64,000 nt of DNA from Malania oleifera (lineage: Eukaryota; Streptophyta; Magnoliopsida; Santalales; Ximeniaceae): positions 105,775,773 to 105,839,772 of the forward strand of contig NC_080423.1 in the NCBI RefSeq assembly GCF_029873635.1, written 5' to 3'. Every line of letters begins with the position of its first letter. Position 1 is the stretch's first letter. A model generated the notes under the pieces. It was not told the origin of the DNA. It ran no database searches and saw nothing but the letters and a program-made list of their open reading frames with translations. Below are positions 22,593 through 33,100 of this stretch, piece after piece. The position numbers were made by a program, and so were the translations under genes.

Positions 22593-24632
22593 TGTAACAA
22601 CCCGAAGAATAATGGTATTTAAATAATAAAGAGGGAGGGAAATGGAAACAGTAACAGAAGGAGGCAGTAGACGTTGTCGACAAATGCGCATTAACAGAAG
22701 GAGGCAATCGATGACGTTGCACTTTAGGATGTAATGACCCAAGGAAATTTATTAGGTCCTCATCGATGAACACAGGGGGTTCGTCGACGAGGGTACAAGA
22801 GGGCCTCGTCGACGAAGATAAGTTTCGTCGACGAGAAGATATCGAGAGGTTATTTCAAGTTCTAAATTTCATCGACGAGGAGATGATGTTCGTCGACAAA
22901 ACTTCTCCTTGGCCTCGTCGACGAGATGACGTGGCTCGTCAACGAATTCCATAGTATAAATAGTGCTTACCTCGGATTTTAACGCAGCAAAAGTCAGAAA
23001 AACTCTCTCTCTCTCTCTCTCTCCTCCCTTTAGTTTCTCCCTCTTCTTTCTTTGATTTCGGCCCCATTGTTCTTCGGATTGACGATCTGAGGCCACCACG
23101 ATGCTCTTGGGGAAGTTCTCTTCAAGTCTGCCATAGCGAATCGTCGGTGGGATAGAGTTGGATTTCATCCCATATTCAGTGTAAGGTTTTTTAAGCAAAA
23201 TTTGGCTTTCTAGCAGTTGTAGGAAACGCAGTAGACATAAAAATAGTGATATTTTGTTCCAGGATATATAGTTTTCAAGGTGTTGAGTGGAGAACCCTGC
23301 GGGTGTAGGACCCGTCTTAGTAGAGGATTTTTAGTAGGAATCAGGTAAGGGAAATATGTTTTGCTAGGCAATTCTAGTATGCTTTTAGTATAAATTATAC
23401 GTTTTTACCAAATTATTATTCACAGCAGAAGTTTATACAATTTATCAAGTATGTTTAATATGTTTTAAATTACCGTGTGGTTTGGGAATATAGATATAGT
23501 ATAGAAATATGTTTTACAATATTTTTCAAAGATATGTTATACAGAATATATGGACAGTGAATATGTTTTACAACATTTTCAAAATACCATGATTATACAG
23601 TTTTATAGTACCATGACATACAAATTTACAGTTTATCTCAGAAACACAGTTGATATAGATACAGTTTACTACAGCGTCATGGTTAATACAGTTATTATAG
23701 AATCATGGTAAAACAAATAGTTGTAAATAGAGATGTATTATATAGTATCAGACCCTGAAGGACCATTACATATACAGTTTACAGAGCACGGTACTGTTGC
23801 TATATACAGAATAGAATGCAACCACCTATTTAGATATTACATGGTAGATAAGTCAATCGTGCCCACTTGTGGACAGGCTCCCCATTAGATATGGGTTAAG
23901 GAGGGCCAATCAGACTGATGGAGTATAGTGGTCTATCTTGGTAGGCTAGCTAGTGATAGATCTCGCCTACGGGTAGTACAACCCAATCATGAGGGGTTAA
24001 ATCATGACATATAGTTATCCATCTAGGGAAGTTTTCAATTATTATTATTTATGTACAGTTTCACAGAAATAGGGAATATACTTATATATATTAAAAGTAT
24101 TATGTATGGAAACCTAAAATACATATATGTTAAGCAACATAGAAGAAGGTGGTGGTTTATATTACCTGTATTGCATTTACAGATTCAGTTATACATAATT
24201 ATATAGAAACAAATTTTCATAGTATTGTAACTCATTTGCCACACACTAACAATAACATATTTCGTCTTACTGAGTGTCGTCTCATCCCATTAAATTAATA
24301 TTTTTCAGGTGATCCAGTTAGGCGAGCAGATCAGGCTTGCAAGTAGTGGGGCTTCAGTACCGCCTTGTCTATAGAGTGAGTATTTTTTGGACTATTTCTG
24401 TATAGCCCTAGCCCAATTGAGAGTATTTTGGGAAACAGTCATATATGTATAGTTTGGGAATATTGTAGCTCTCTAGTATTGTACATATTTATATATAGTG
24501 GTGGTTGTGTGATTTTAGCTTCTTGCTGCTTAGATGGATGACTAATTTTATATAGGAAGGTATTAGAGAAATGGAATTTCACAATAATTATTAAAAAAAA
24601 AAAAAACCCCGTTAATTTAGCAGGTCATTACA
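22593..24632 (+). mobile_element. Solo LTR-type element, family A copy 2
   Basis: It starts TGTAACAACCCG and ends GCAGGTCATTACA. The flanks CCACA (22588-22592) and CCATG (24633-24637) share three of five bases, but the insertion point is fixed independently because the Copia protease motif continues across it. Length 2040 bp. It has nine palindromes (22672-22945), TGACGTGG (22927-22934), TATAAATAG (22955-22963), a CT tract (about 23004-23025) and a CTTACTGAGTGTCGTCTCATCCC block (24266-24288). No coding sequence. Confidence 0.87.
22672..22963 (+). promoter_or_regulatory. Palindrome array and TATA box of LTR family A copy 2
   Basis: Nine TTCGTCGACGAA-like copies, a GATATCGAGAG box at 22838-22848, TGACGTGG at 22927-22934 and TATAAATAG at 22955-22963. 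The order is the same as in copy 1. Confidence 0.65.
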
Positions 24633-24755
24633 CCATGAGTCCGTAAGGTGATCCAACCCTGATGAAATCGAAAGTACATCACCATCACTGTAAACTGAAT
24701 TTCCTTCTTGAACCACATTCGTTAATTTTGAAATCCCCTCATGCTTTTCAACATT

Positions 24756-25525
24756 TCATTTCTTCCAATCTGGACACTCTGGTTTCACATGCCCCTTTTT
24801 ACCGTACTTATAACACCGGATATCCTTTTTCTTCTTAGATTGAGCACAAAATTTTTTACTCGATCCACTTTTGAATTTTCCTTTCCTATGCTCATAGTTA
24901 CCTTTCACCACAAGTCCTTCTCCATGTGAGTTCTTATCGCAGATTTTTAGCCTTTGATGAAAATTCAACGAGGCACTTGTCACCTCTTCTAAATTAAGAG
25001 TCTTTTTGCCCCATATAAGAGTGGTAACTAAATTTTCATAAGTATGAGTTGCTGGTAAAGAATTTAGTAACATCAAAGCCTTATCATCTTCATCAAACTT
25101 GACATCAACATACATTAAATCACTTATGATTTGATTAAATGCATTGATGTGTTGATTTAAGTTCGAACCTTCAACCATCTTAAGCCAATAAACATGTCGC
25201 TTAAGGAATAATTTATTTGAAAGTGATTTGGACATATATTGGCTTTCAAATTTTTGCCACATAACCACTAGAGAATTGTCCTCCATCACATGATAGAGCA
25301 CTTCATTGGCCAAACACAAACATATTGTGGAAACAACCTTTGCGTCCAATTCTCTCCAAGTTGCCTCATCCATACCTTTCGGTTGAACACCATATAAGGC
25401 CTTCACCATCCCTTACTACACAAGCAGATCCTTCACTCTCCTCTGCCACAAACTGGAATTTATGGTTCCATCAAATTTGACAACATCAAACCTTGTAGAA
25501 GAAGTACTCGATGTTCTGACAGCAA
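24756..25525 (-). pseudogene. Copia gag, broken
   Basis: The minus strand starts just after the primer site with SSTRFDVVKFDGTINSSLWQ and RRVKDLLV, then two adjacent stops TAG TAA (about 25414-25409) in place of the usual two Gln codons. It then runs open for 217 codons: MVKALYGVQPKGMDEATW, FESQYMSKSLSNKLFLK, ALMLLNSLPATHTYENLV. This is the UBN2-type gag domain. The zinc knuckle CYKYGKKGHVKPEC has Tyr in place of the second Cys of CX2CX4HX4C. The gag continues into the region cut by family A copy 2. Confidence 0.93.
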
Positions 25526-25526
25526 C

Positions 25527-25538
25527 GCTTTGATACCA
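25527..25538 (-). other. Copia primer-binding site (initiator tRNA-Met type)
   Basis: The minus strand reads TGGTATCAAAGC two bases inside the 5' LTR end. It differs by one base from TGGTATCAGAGC, the usual complement of the plant initiator tRNA-Met 3' end. Confidence 0.85.
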
Positions 25539-25540
25539 AT

Positions 25541-26077
25541 TGTTGAGGAAACGAGTATGAGATTGCACAGCGAAATAAATAAATGTAGCAAATAATGAAG
25601 CACCAAAATATAATTCACACACTCAATATATCTGAAAACAACAATAATCAACACACAAATATACGTGGTTCGGCAAAACCTACATCCACGGGAACAATCA
25701 ACAAAGGTTTCATTATAAAAATTCAGAGTACACAATACAATGATTACAATGATCTCCTCTTTGTCACAATATGCCCAAAAATACATATTTAACAACCCCT
25801 CAGAGGCTTCCCTCTAAATACCCAACAGTTACAACGTTTACATTCAAAATTTGAATTATTTCTCGCAGCCTCGGAAGCAGTTATCGACGAAAATTGTCAA
25901 TTCGTCGACGAATGATGCATTTTCATCGGTGGTATCTCAAATGATTAAACTTTTTTGGCTCTCGGTATCTCTATTCATTGATGAATACCTTGCTGCATAG
26001 TACAAAGACTTCATCCATATGTTTTTCTTTGTTTGTTTATGAACTCCGCCAAATATAAGAGTCACACAAACATAACA
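25541..26077 (-). repeat. Copia 5' LTR
   Basis: 537 bp, starting TGTTATGTTTGTG and ending TCCTCAACA on the minus strand; it matches the split 3' LTR. It holds a perfect TTCGTCGACGAA at 25901-25912 and the reverse complement of GAGATACCGAGAG at 25959-25971. The AAAAA target duplication adjoins at 26078-26082. Confidence 0.92.
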
Positions 26078-26082
26078 AAAAA

Positions 26083-26660
26083 CTTATGTGATAGCGGACA
26101 AATACAACTTTATGGATCTATATACATCATACAAGAAATTTCACACAATTTAAAGTACAAATATTCAAACACACAAAAGCATATTCAACATGCATTTTTT
26201 TTTTTTAATTTGTTTAAGTGTTTCAATGAACAAATGTCTAAAATTGGGTTAACCCAACATGTGTTTTTGTTGTGCAGAGAAAACATTAGTAATTTTTCTT
26301 CATTAAGTTGATCGTTGGTAGATGAAATTCCTTTGAGACCTATGTAGGATATTCAGTTGAATGGAAAGAATTTATAGGAATATAGAGGCCACAAGCTTAG
26401 GTTGATAAAAGTTGACATGTATAATGGCAAGATGATTGAGATTTTGATTGTACTGTTCCAATAAACAATCATGCTGTGTAATAATTTGGGGCTCAGCTAT
26501 GATAAGATATTGTTCGTTTTGACTCATTGATTTCATGAGTTTGTCATATAAAACATGTCTCACATATTAGGACCCTAAATCATCCTTGTCCTCCCTCCAA
26601 ACAAGATCCGATATCTTTTTCCTTTGTTTGATTAATAGATAAATTATAAAACTAATATTT
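26083..26660. other. Spacer upstream of RPN7, no recognised feature
   Basis: AT-rich sequence without a recognisable gene or repeat. Distal promoter elements could lie here. Confidence 0.5.
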
Positions 26661-26667
26661 ATTTGGA

Positions 26668-26746
26668 CCAATGGATTTCAATCGGCCCACGAGCCCAACA
26701 GCAAATTCCAGTCACCAGCACAGGCTTAGGCCCAGGCCCAGGCCCA
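26668..26746 (+). promoter_or_regulatory. RPN7 proximal promoter: CCAAT box and five TGGGC/TGGGCC motifs
   Basis: CCAAT lies at 26668-26672. GGCCCA (reverse TGGGCC) lies at 26684-26689, 26729-26734, 26735-26740 and 26741-26746, and GCCCA at 26693-26697; three are in direct 6-bp tandem. They lie about 140-200 bp before the ATG. TGGGC is the proteasome-related cis-element described in Arabidopsis proteasome promoters and overlaps the site II motif TGGGCY. Use of these sites here is inferred. Confidence 0.65.
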
Positions 26747-26886
26747 TGACCTGAGAAAAAAAAAAAAAAGAAGAAGAAGAAAAGAAGAAGAGGAGAAAAG
26801 ACGGTGCAGCAGTGCAGTTCCTCCTCGCTCAAGCAAAGCTGAAACTCCATCTCTGAGAGAGAGAGCGAGAGAGATAGAGAGAAGCC

Positions 26887-27058
26887 ATGGAAGGCCAAGA
26901 AGGACCTCAGCAGCCTCACCTGGTGCTGGCTCACAAGCTTTTCCTCCTCACCCACTCCGACGTCCAAGATATTGAGAAGGTCCGTCTCCGGGAAGAGGTT
27001 TTCTCCTACGTCAAATCGGACGGTAAACAAGCCCCTTCCACTGTCTCCGACACCCATG

Positions 27059-27102
<44 letters not shown>

Positions 27103-30100
27103 TCGATTTAGACTCACCCGAAGGTTTGCCTTTTTTTTGTTTCTTTGTTTTGTATTTGATGCAGATATGGCCCCGCTTTACGAAACCCTAGCGGCCGACT
27201 CGGTGCTGGAATTGGATCAAGCCGTTTTGGACTCGATGCGTGCGAAGAACGATGATGAAGTCAAGAAGCTTGACGAAAAGTGAGTCTTTGTTTCTCTCTC
27301 TCCATCCCTATATGTTTTCGGTTTTTCGTTGTGTTTGGGTACTGTGAAAATGCAGGGAAGTAAAGGAATTGGCATTGTAAATTTTAGATTGGTTGGTGCT
27401 TGAGATAATAAAAAGAAAGCTCTGGATAACCGGGATTTCCAGAATTGTTTTGGCTTATTTTAGGCGAGTTTGATAGCGTAAATATGGGATATAAAGTTTT
27501 TCCCTCTTTGAAATATTAGAACTGGGGGACTGTCTCAATGCATGATATTTTGCATTACAACGTTGAGGATACTTTTTTTTTTTTGTTTTTATTTATGGCT
27601 CTCTTCTCAAAAACGCTTTTAGGTTCTATTCATCCATATAACTGGTGCTTTTACTTGAGCTATCTATTGAAGATCGAACTGCAGTCTTCGAAACTTGGGC
27701 AACAAATACTCCAACAGGATTTAGGTGACCTTAAATTGGCACCGCCTATCAAAGAATAGGAATACGAAGCAAATTTTATAATATACATTATTATAGATTT
27801 GGAAAGTGATTTTGAGGCTTTAAATTCCCTTGGAGGCTTTAAATTCCCTTGGAAAGTGAGTTGGAAAACTAAAGCCCACCCCAATTATAATCTACACTAT
27901 TGTAGAATTTGGGTGTTGGAAGCCTGAAGATGTATTAGATTTGGTTGCTGTTTCATATGCTATTGTGAAGTACTAGAAATTCATTAATACTATTCATATA
28001 AGAAAGGCTGACCTAGAGTGATAAGCAACTCCCTAGAGTTTCGTCTGCCCTTTCTCTCCCTCTTTACTATTTCTAGTCTTCTCTCTTTCATTTTCCCTAA
28101 CCCTGAAGTTGTTTTTGGGATAATAGATTTCAAGCCTCAGATTTGGATTTTTGTTGATTTGAAAACTTAGTACAATTTTGTATTTCACTTTATCCAAATC
28201 CACAAATTCAAATTCAAGGTTCAAAATCTAAGCTTCTAAACATGGGGTAAGGTTTGCATTTGGTTTGCAGAATACAAGAATTTTTTTATCTAAGATAAAA
28301 TTTTGTTAAGAATTGAACTGAAACCACGTAAAATAGGATGAGGACAAGGTATCTGCAAAGAAAAATGATCAAAAATCACAAAGAATACTATAGAGCTGTA
28401 ATCCTTTTGAATGTCAGAAAACAGTAATCACTCCCCAAAAAAATTAAAAATCAAAGAATGGACCCAAAGAGAGGCTCGGAGTACCACTCTGTCCCTAATA
28501 AACAGGGGCAATTTGTGTGCCCCTTAAAAGTTTTCATGTTCCTCTCAATCCAGAGAGTTCATAAGATAGTGAAAACTGCTCCATTCCATAAAATACATCC
28601 TTTCTGCTTGAGCCAAACCAATAACTCATCAGCGAGAGATATCTCATGTTCTGAGGCACCACCCATGACCCAAGCTTCTTTGAGGTAAGAGAAGAGTGCA
28701 TTTTGAATATAAGAGGTGCTACCTTACAATGCTGAAAAAGGTGAGCGTTCATTTTGTTTGACTTGCAGCACATCAAGGACGCTGAGAGACATGTACGGCT
28801 TCTTCTGTGTAACATATTATGCTTATTAATCCTATTCAGGGTTACAGCCCAAAGGTCTGAATCTTTGAAGGAACCTTAGCCTTCCAGATGATTGGCTCCA
28901 AGGGAAAAAGGATGGGGAGGGGATTTTTAAGAGTTGTGTGAAAAAAAAAAAGGGACTTTGAAGAGAAGAACCCCAAAGTTTCCTCCCAAACCCTCCTTCC
29001 TCCCTATTGGAAGGAACAAGGCAGCTCAACACAGAAAGCCAGGTGGTAAGCTTGTCAACCTCTCTTTCAATTGAGATTCCTCAAAAGATGGAAATCCCAT
29101 GAGAGTGCTCCCTTAAAAAAAAAAGATAGAGCATATAGGTGCATTGTGGAGAGAAGAAAGCTTAGATAACTGAGGCACTTTCAGCTTCAAATAAACTCCA
29201 GCATCCAAACATCCTCCCAAAAATGGATTCTATTTCCATTTGCCAAAAATAGTTTAGGGGAAAGAATTGACACGGTACTTGGGAGGGGCATGCATGAGAA
29301 ATAATACCACTTCCTCCAGTCTCCCACCCATTTCTATGGAGCCCATATTTACTTTTAATCACCTTGTGAGATAGGAAGTTCTATTCAAGGAATTTGATAT
29401 CCTGAAAAAGATGTATTCTTATCGTAAAACAAACAAATTTTTTTTTGAATGTATAGCATGAAATAGATAAGGAACGACTATTTCTAAGTTTCTCTGTGAA
29501 ATAATACTAGTGTTTCTATGAGTGACCTTTCTTAAACAAGTTCAAATTTTTTTCAGATCAGAGCCTCTATGCACAAAAGGTTAGCATTTGAACATCACCA
29601 CCCCATTCATCTAATTAGAGTTATAATTATAGCACAAAATATAATGAACATATGCTTTATCTACTCTTCAAGCCCAATGGATTTTCAAGTGTGAGGGTGT
29701 TTATTTATTTAATTTTTGCTCAGCCAGGAGGTCTTAATGAAAGAGGGGAAAAAAACAGAATAGAGAAAAGTGACAGAGAAAAAAGAAAAAAAAAAAAAAA
29801 ACACTAAAGAAAGCAGGAAAAAAGCACGAGGAAACTTACCTGGGAGTTTCAGCTCTGAGCACTGCCTTAACTTGCAACGGAAGATTGAAACTGTCAAAAT
29901 GTATCTCTGCATGAACGTCTCTGTCGGCAGTCCACTTAGCCAGGGTGTGAGCTGCCAAATTTGCATCTCTGGAAACAAAAATGAACTGAGCAGGGGCAAC
30001 TTGAAGAAAGGATTTGATATCTGCAATGATCTTTTGGATTCTCCAAGCACCTTTCAAAGAACTATTAATTTGATTTATCACTAGTTTTGCGTCTCCTTTA

Positions 30101-33100
30101 GTCAAAATTTTGGCAAATTTAGACTCTGCACCATTTTAATGGCTAACAGAGCACCAAAAGCTTCATCAACCAAAACATGCCTGGAAGGAAAGTCCCTCAC
30201 TCAGGCACCAACAGTCCAACCCCTATCATTTCTAGCAATGCATGCAGAAAAAGCCTTTGGAGAAAGGTTGCTGAATGCTGCATCAAAATTAATTTTGATG
30301 ATGGATGATTGAGGTGGTTTCCAATTTTCTAAAGGCTTTGTGATTGGAGATAATTGTAGGTCTAAGAGATGGCCAAATTCTTGCATTGCTCTTTGAATTT
30401 CAATATTCAATCTGACATGATCAACTTGTATATCTTGGAAAACTAGTTTGTTTTTGCACTCCTACATTTTCTCATAGAGAATTGCAGCAAAGATGGGCAT
30501 GAGGCTACTACAAGGATGGCTGAAACCAATCCACAAGGAAGGTTTCAGAATATTTTCCAGCCATTCAGTGGCTGAGTAGATCTGAACTTGGTCTGATGAC
30601 TCTGATCTGATCACCTAGAAGCTGAACCACTGCATTTTAGCAATATTACAATGGAAGAATAACTGCAATATTGTTTCAGGGCATACACCACAGAATGGAC
30701 GAGAGTCATCATTCACAAAAGCCCTAATCTTAACATTTGATCTGGTTGGTAAGGAGTTCAAAGCTACTCTCCTGATCATAAGTTTGTATCCTTCGTGTAT
30801 CTTTGCTTTCCACAACTTCTTCCAAGGAAAATGAATGTCATGGTAGTTTTGGAACCTTTTTGATTGGTTCAACCAATAGGCTGATTTCACTGTAAAACAA
30901 CCATTTTGGTTAGGGAACCAGACTAGTTTGTCTCGCACATCAAATTGGGCTAATGAAATTTAGGACATGCAGTCGCTGTTGTAGCTGTCGAATAGATTAT
31001 TTAGCATCTCTTCCTTCCATTGTTTGTCTTCAACTGAAATTAACTCCATTACCTTTAAAGGCAGGTTTTTAGGCTTGATTATAGACAAAAACTGAAAAGA
31101 TAGCGTTGTGAATGTAACTAGAGTAGGGGATAGAATTATAAAAATCAAGATGGTATTAGGACGAGATAATAAATATCATTAGTGCTTTTGTTCCTCAAGT
31201 CGGCTTAGCAAAAAATCTTAAGAGACAATTTTGGGAAGATATGGATAGTATTATACAAGGCATACCAGGGACTGAGAAAATATTTATAGGAGGAGATCTG
31301 AATGGACACGTTAGAAGAGATAATAAAATTTATGAGAGGATACATAGAAGATATGAATATTAAGACAAAAATGAGTCTGGGGAGATGATCTTAGACTTCG
31401 CTATGTCATATGATTTTAGTATAATGAATACTTGCTTTAAGAAGAGAGAAGAACACTTAATAACCTTTAAAAGTAGACAAAATAGAAGTCAAATAGATTT
31501 TTTTTAACTAGGAGGGTAGATTGTTTATCATGCAAGGATTGTAAAGTTATTCCAAGTGAAGGCCTAACCACACAACATAGAATCTTAGTGTTATATATAT
31601 ATATATATGTATTGAAAAATGGAAGAAAAATGATAAAATAAACCAGTGTAAGAGAACTAGATGGTGGAACTTAAAAGGAGAAAATATAATAAAATTTAAA
31701 GATAAAATGATCAAAGATGGGGATTGGACCATAGAGGATGGGATAGATACAAATACTCTTTGGAATAAATTAGTTAGCTCTATTAAAAAGATAGCAAAAG
31801 AGATTTTAGGTGAATTAAGGGGAATATTCTCAAATAGCAAAGAGAGTTGGTGGTGGGATAAAGATGTACAAAAAATCATAAAGACAAAAAGAATTTGGTA
31901 TAAAATGTGGCAAAAATGTAGGAGCAGAGATAACTTTGAAAAATATAAGGAGGCAAGAAAAGATGCAAAAAAGACCGTTAGTGAAGTTAAATATAGATCA
32001 TTTAATAGTTTGTATGATAAATTAGGTACAAAAGAAGGGGAAAGAGATATATTTAAACTTACTAAAACTAGAGAAAGGAAGAGCAAGGACTTAGGAAATG
32101 TAAAATGTATAAAAAATGAGGATGATATTGTTTTGGTTAAAGACGAAGACATTAAAGAAAGATGGCGTAGTTATTTTAGTAAGTTGTTTAACGAAAACCA
32201 AATAGAAGACTTAAACTTAGAATTGTCAAATGAGGAAAAGACTAAAAATATAAGATTTATTCACAAAATTAGAGTTAATGAAGTTAAGTTTGTACTAAAA
32301 AGGATGAAAAATGGGAAAGCTATGGGTCCAGATAACATCCCAATTGAAGTTTGGAAATGCTTAGGTGATAATGAAATTATATGGTTAACTAATTTATTTA
32401 ATACAATTGTAAAAACTTAGAAAATGTCAGATGACTGGAGGAAAAACACTTTAATACCTATATACAAAAATAAAGGAGATATTCAAAATTGTAATAACTA
32501 TCGTGGAATTAAACTTATGAGTCATACGATGAAATTATGGGAAAGGGTAGTTGAACAAAAATTAAGGTTAGAAACAAAGATCTTAGAAAATCAATTTGGT
32601 TTTATGCCTGGGAGATCTACCATAGAAACTATTTATCTTTTAAGAAGATTAATGGAAAAGTTTAGGGAAAAGAAGAGGGACTTGCATATGATATTTATTG
32701 ACTTTGAAAAAGCATATGATAGGATACCTAGGGAAGTTTTGACGTGGTTTTTAGAAAAAAAAGGGTGTATGTAGTAGGTATACCGATGTCGTTAAGGATA
32801 TGTACGATAGAGTAATGACTAGTGTAAGGACTATAGATGGAGAAATTAGAGAATTTCCAATCACCATAGGTGGACATCAAGGATCTACTTGGAGTCCTTA
32901 TCTTTTTGCTTTAGTGATGGACCAATTGATTAAGAGTATTCAAAAGGAGGTTTCATGGTTTATGTTGTTTGCAGATGATGTTGTATTAATTGACGAAACT
33001 AGGGACGGAGTAGAGGCTGAGTTAGAATTATGGAGAGAAGTTTTGGAATCTAGAGGTTTTAGGATAAGTAGAAATAAGACAGAATATATGAAATGTAATT

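Larger units (their letters stand above)
7608..26077 (-). mobile_element. Ty1/Copia retrotransposon with both LTRs, disrupted by four LTR-type insertions
   Basis: On the minus strand the order is 5' LTR (26077-25541), tRNA-iMet-type primer site (25538-25527), gag (about 25525-24756), a protease motif (22592-22545), GAG-pre-integrase/integrase/reverse transcriptase (15935-13690), RNase H (11079-10277) and 3' LTR (10200-10087 plus 8109-7608). AAAAA lies on both outer flanks (7603-7607, 26078-26082). Insertions: 8110-10086, 11080-13684, 15941-22544 and 22593-24632. Removing them and their duplications leaves about 5.2 kb, normal for Copia. The element is dead: it has stops, frameshifts and lost catalytic residues. 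Confidence 0.93.

Noticed and set aside
26659-27117. 152-codon minus-strand frame across RPN7 exon 1
   Set aside because: It is the antisense of exon 1, the GA-rich leader and the CT tract; the plus-strand RPN7 frame is certain.
31547-32152. 201-codon open frame on the minus strand
   Set aside because: It is the exact shadow of the RTE reverse transcriptase on the plus strand; the Ser/Phe/Leu-rich composition comes from the AT-rich antisense.
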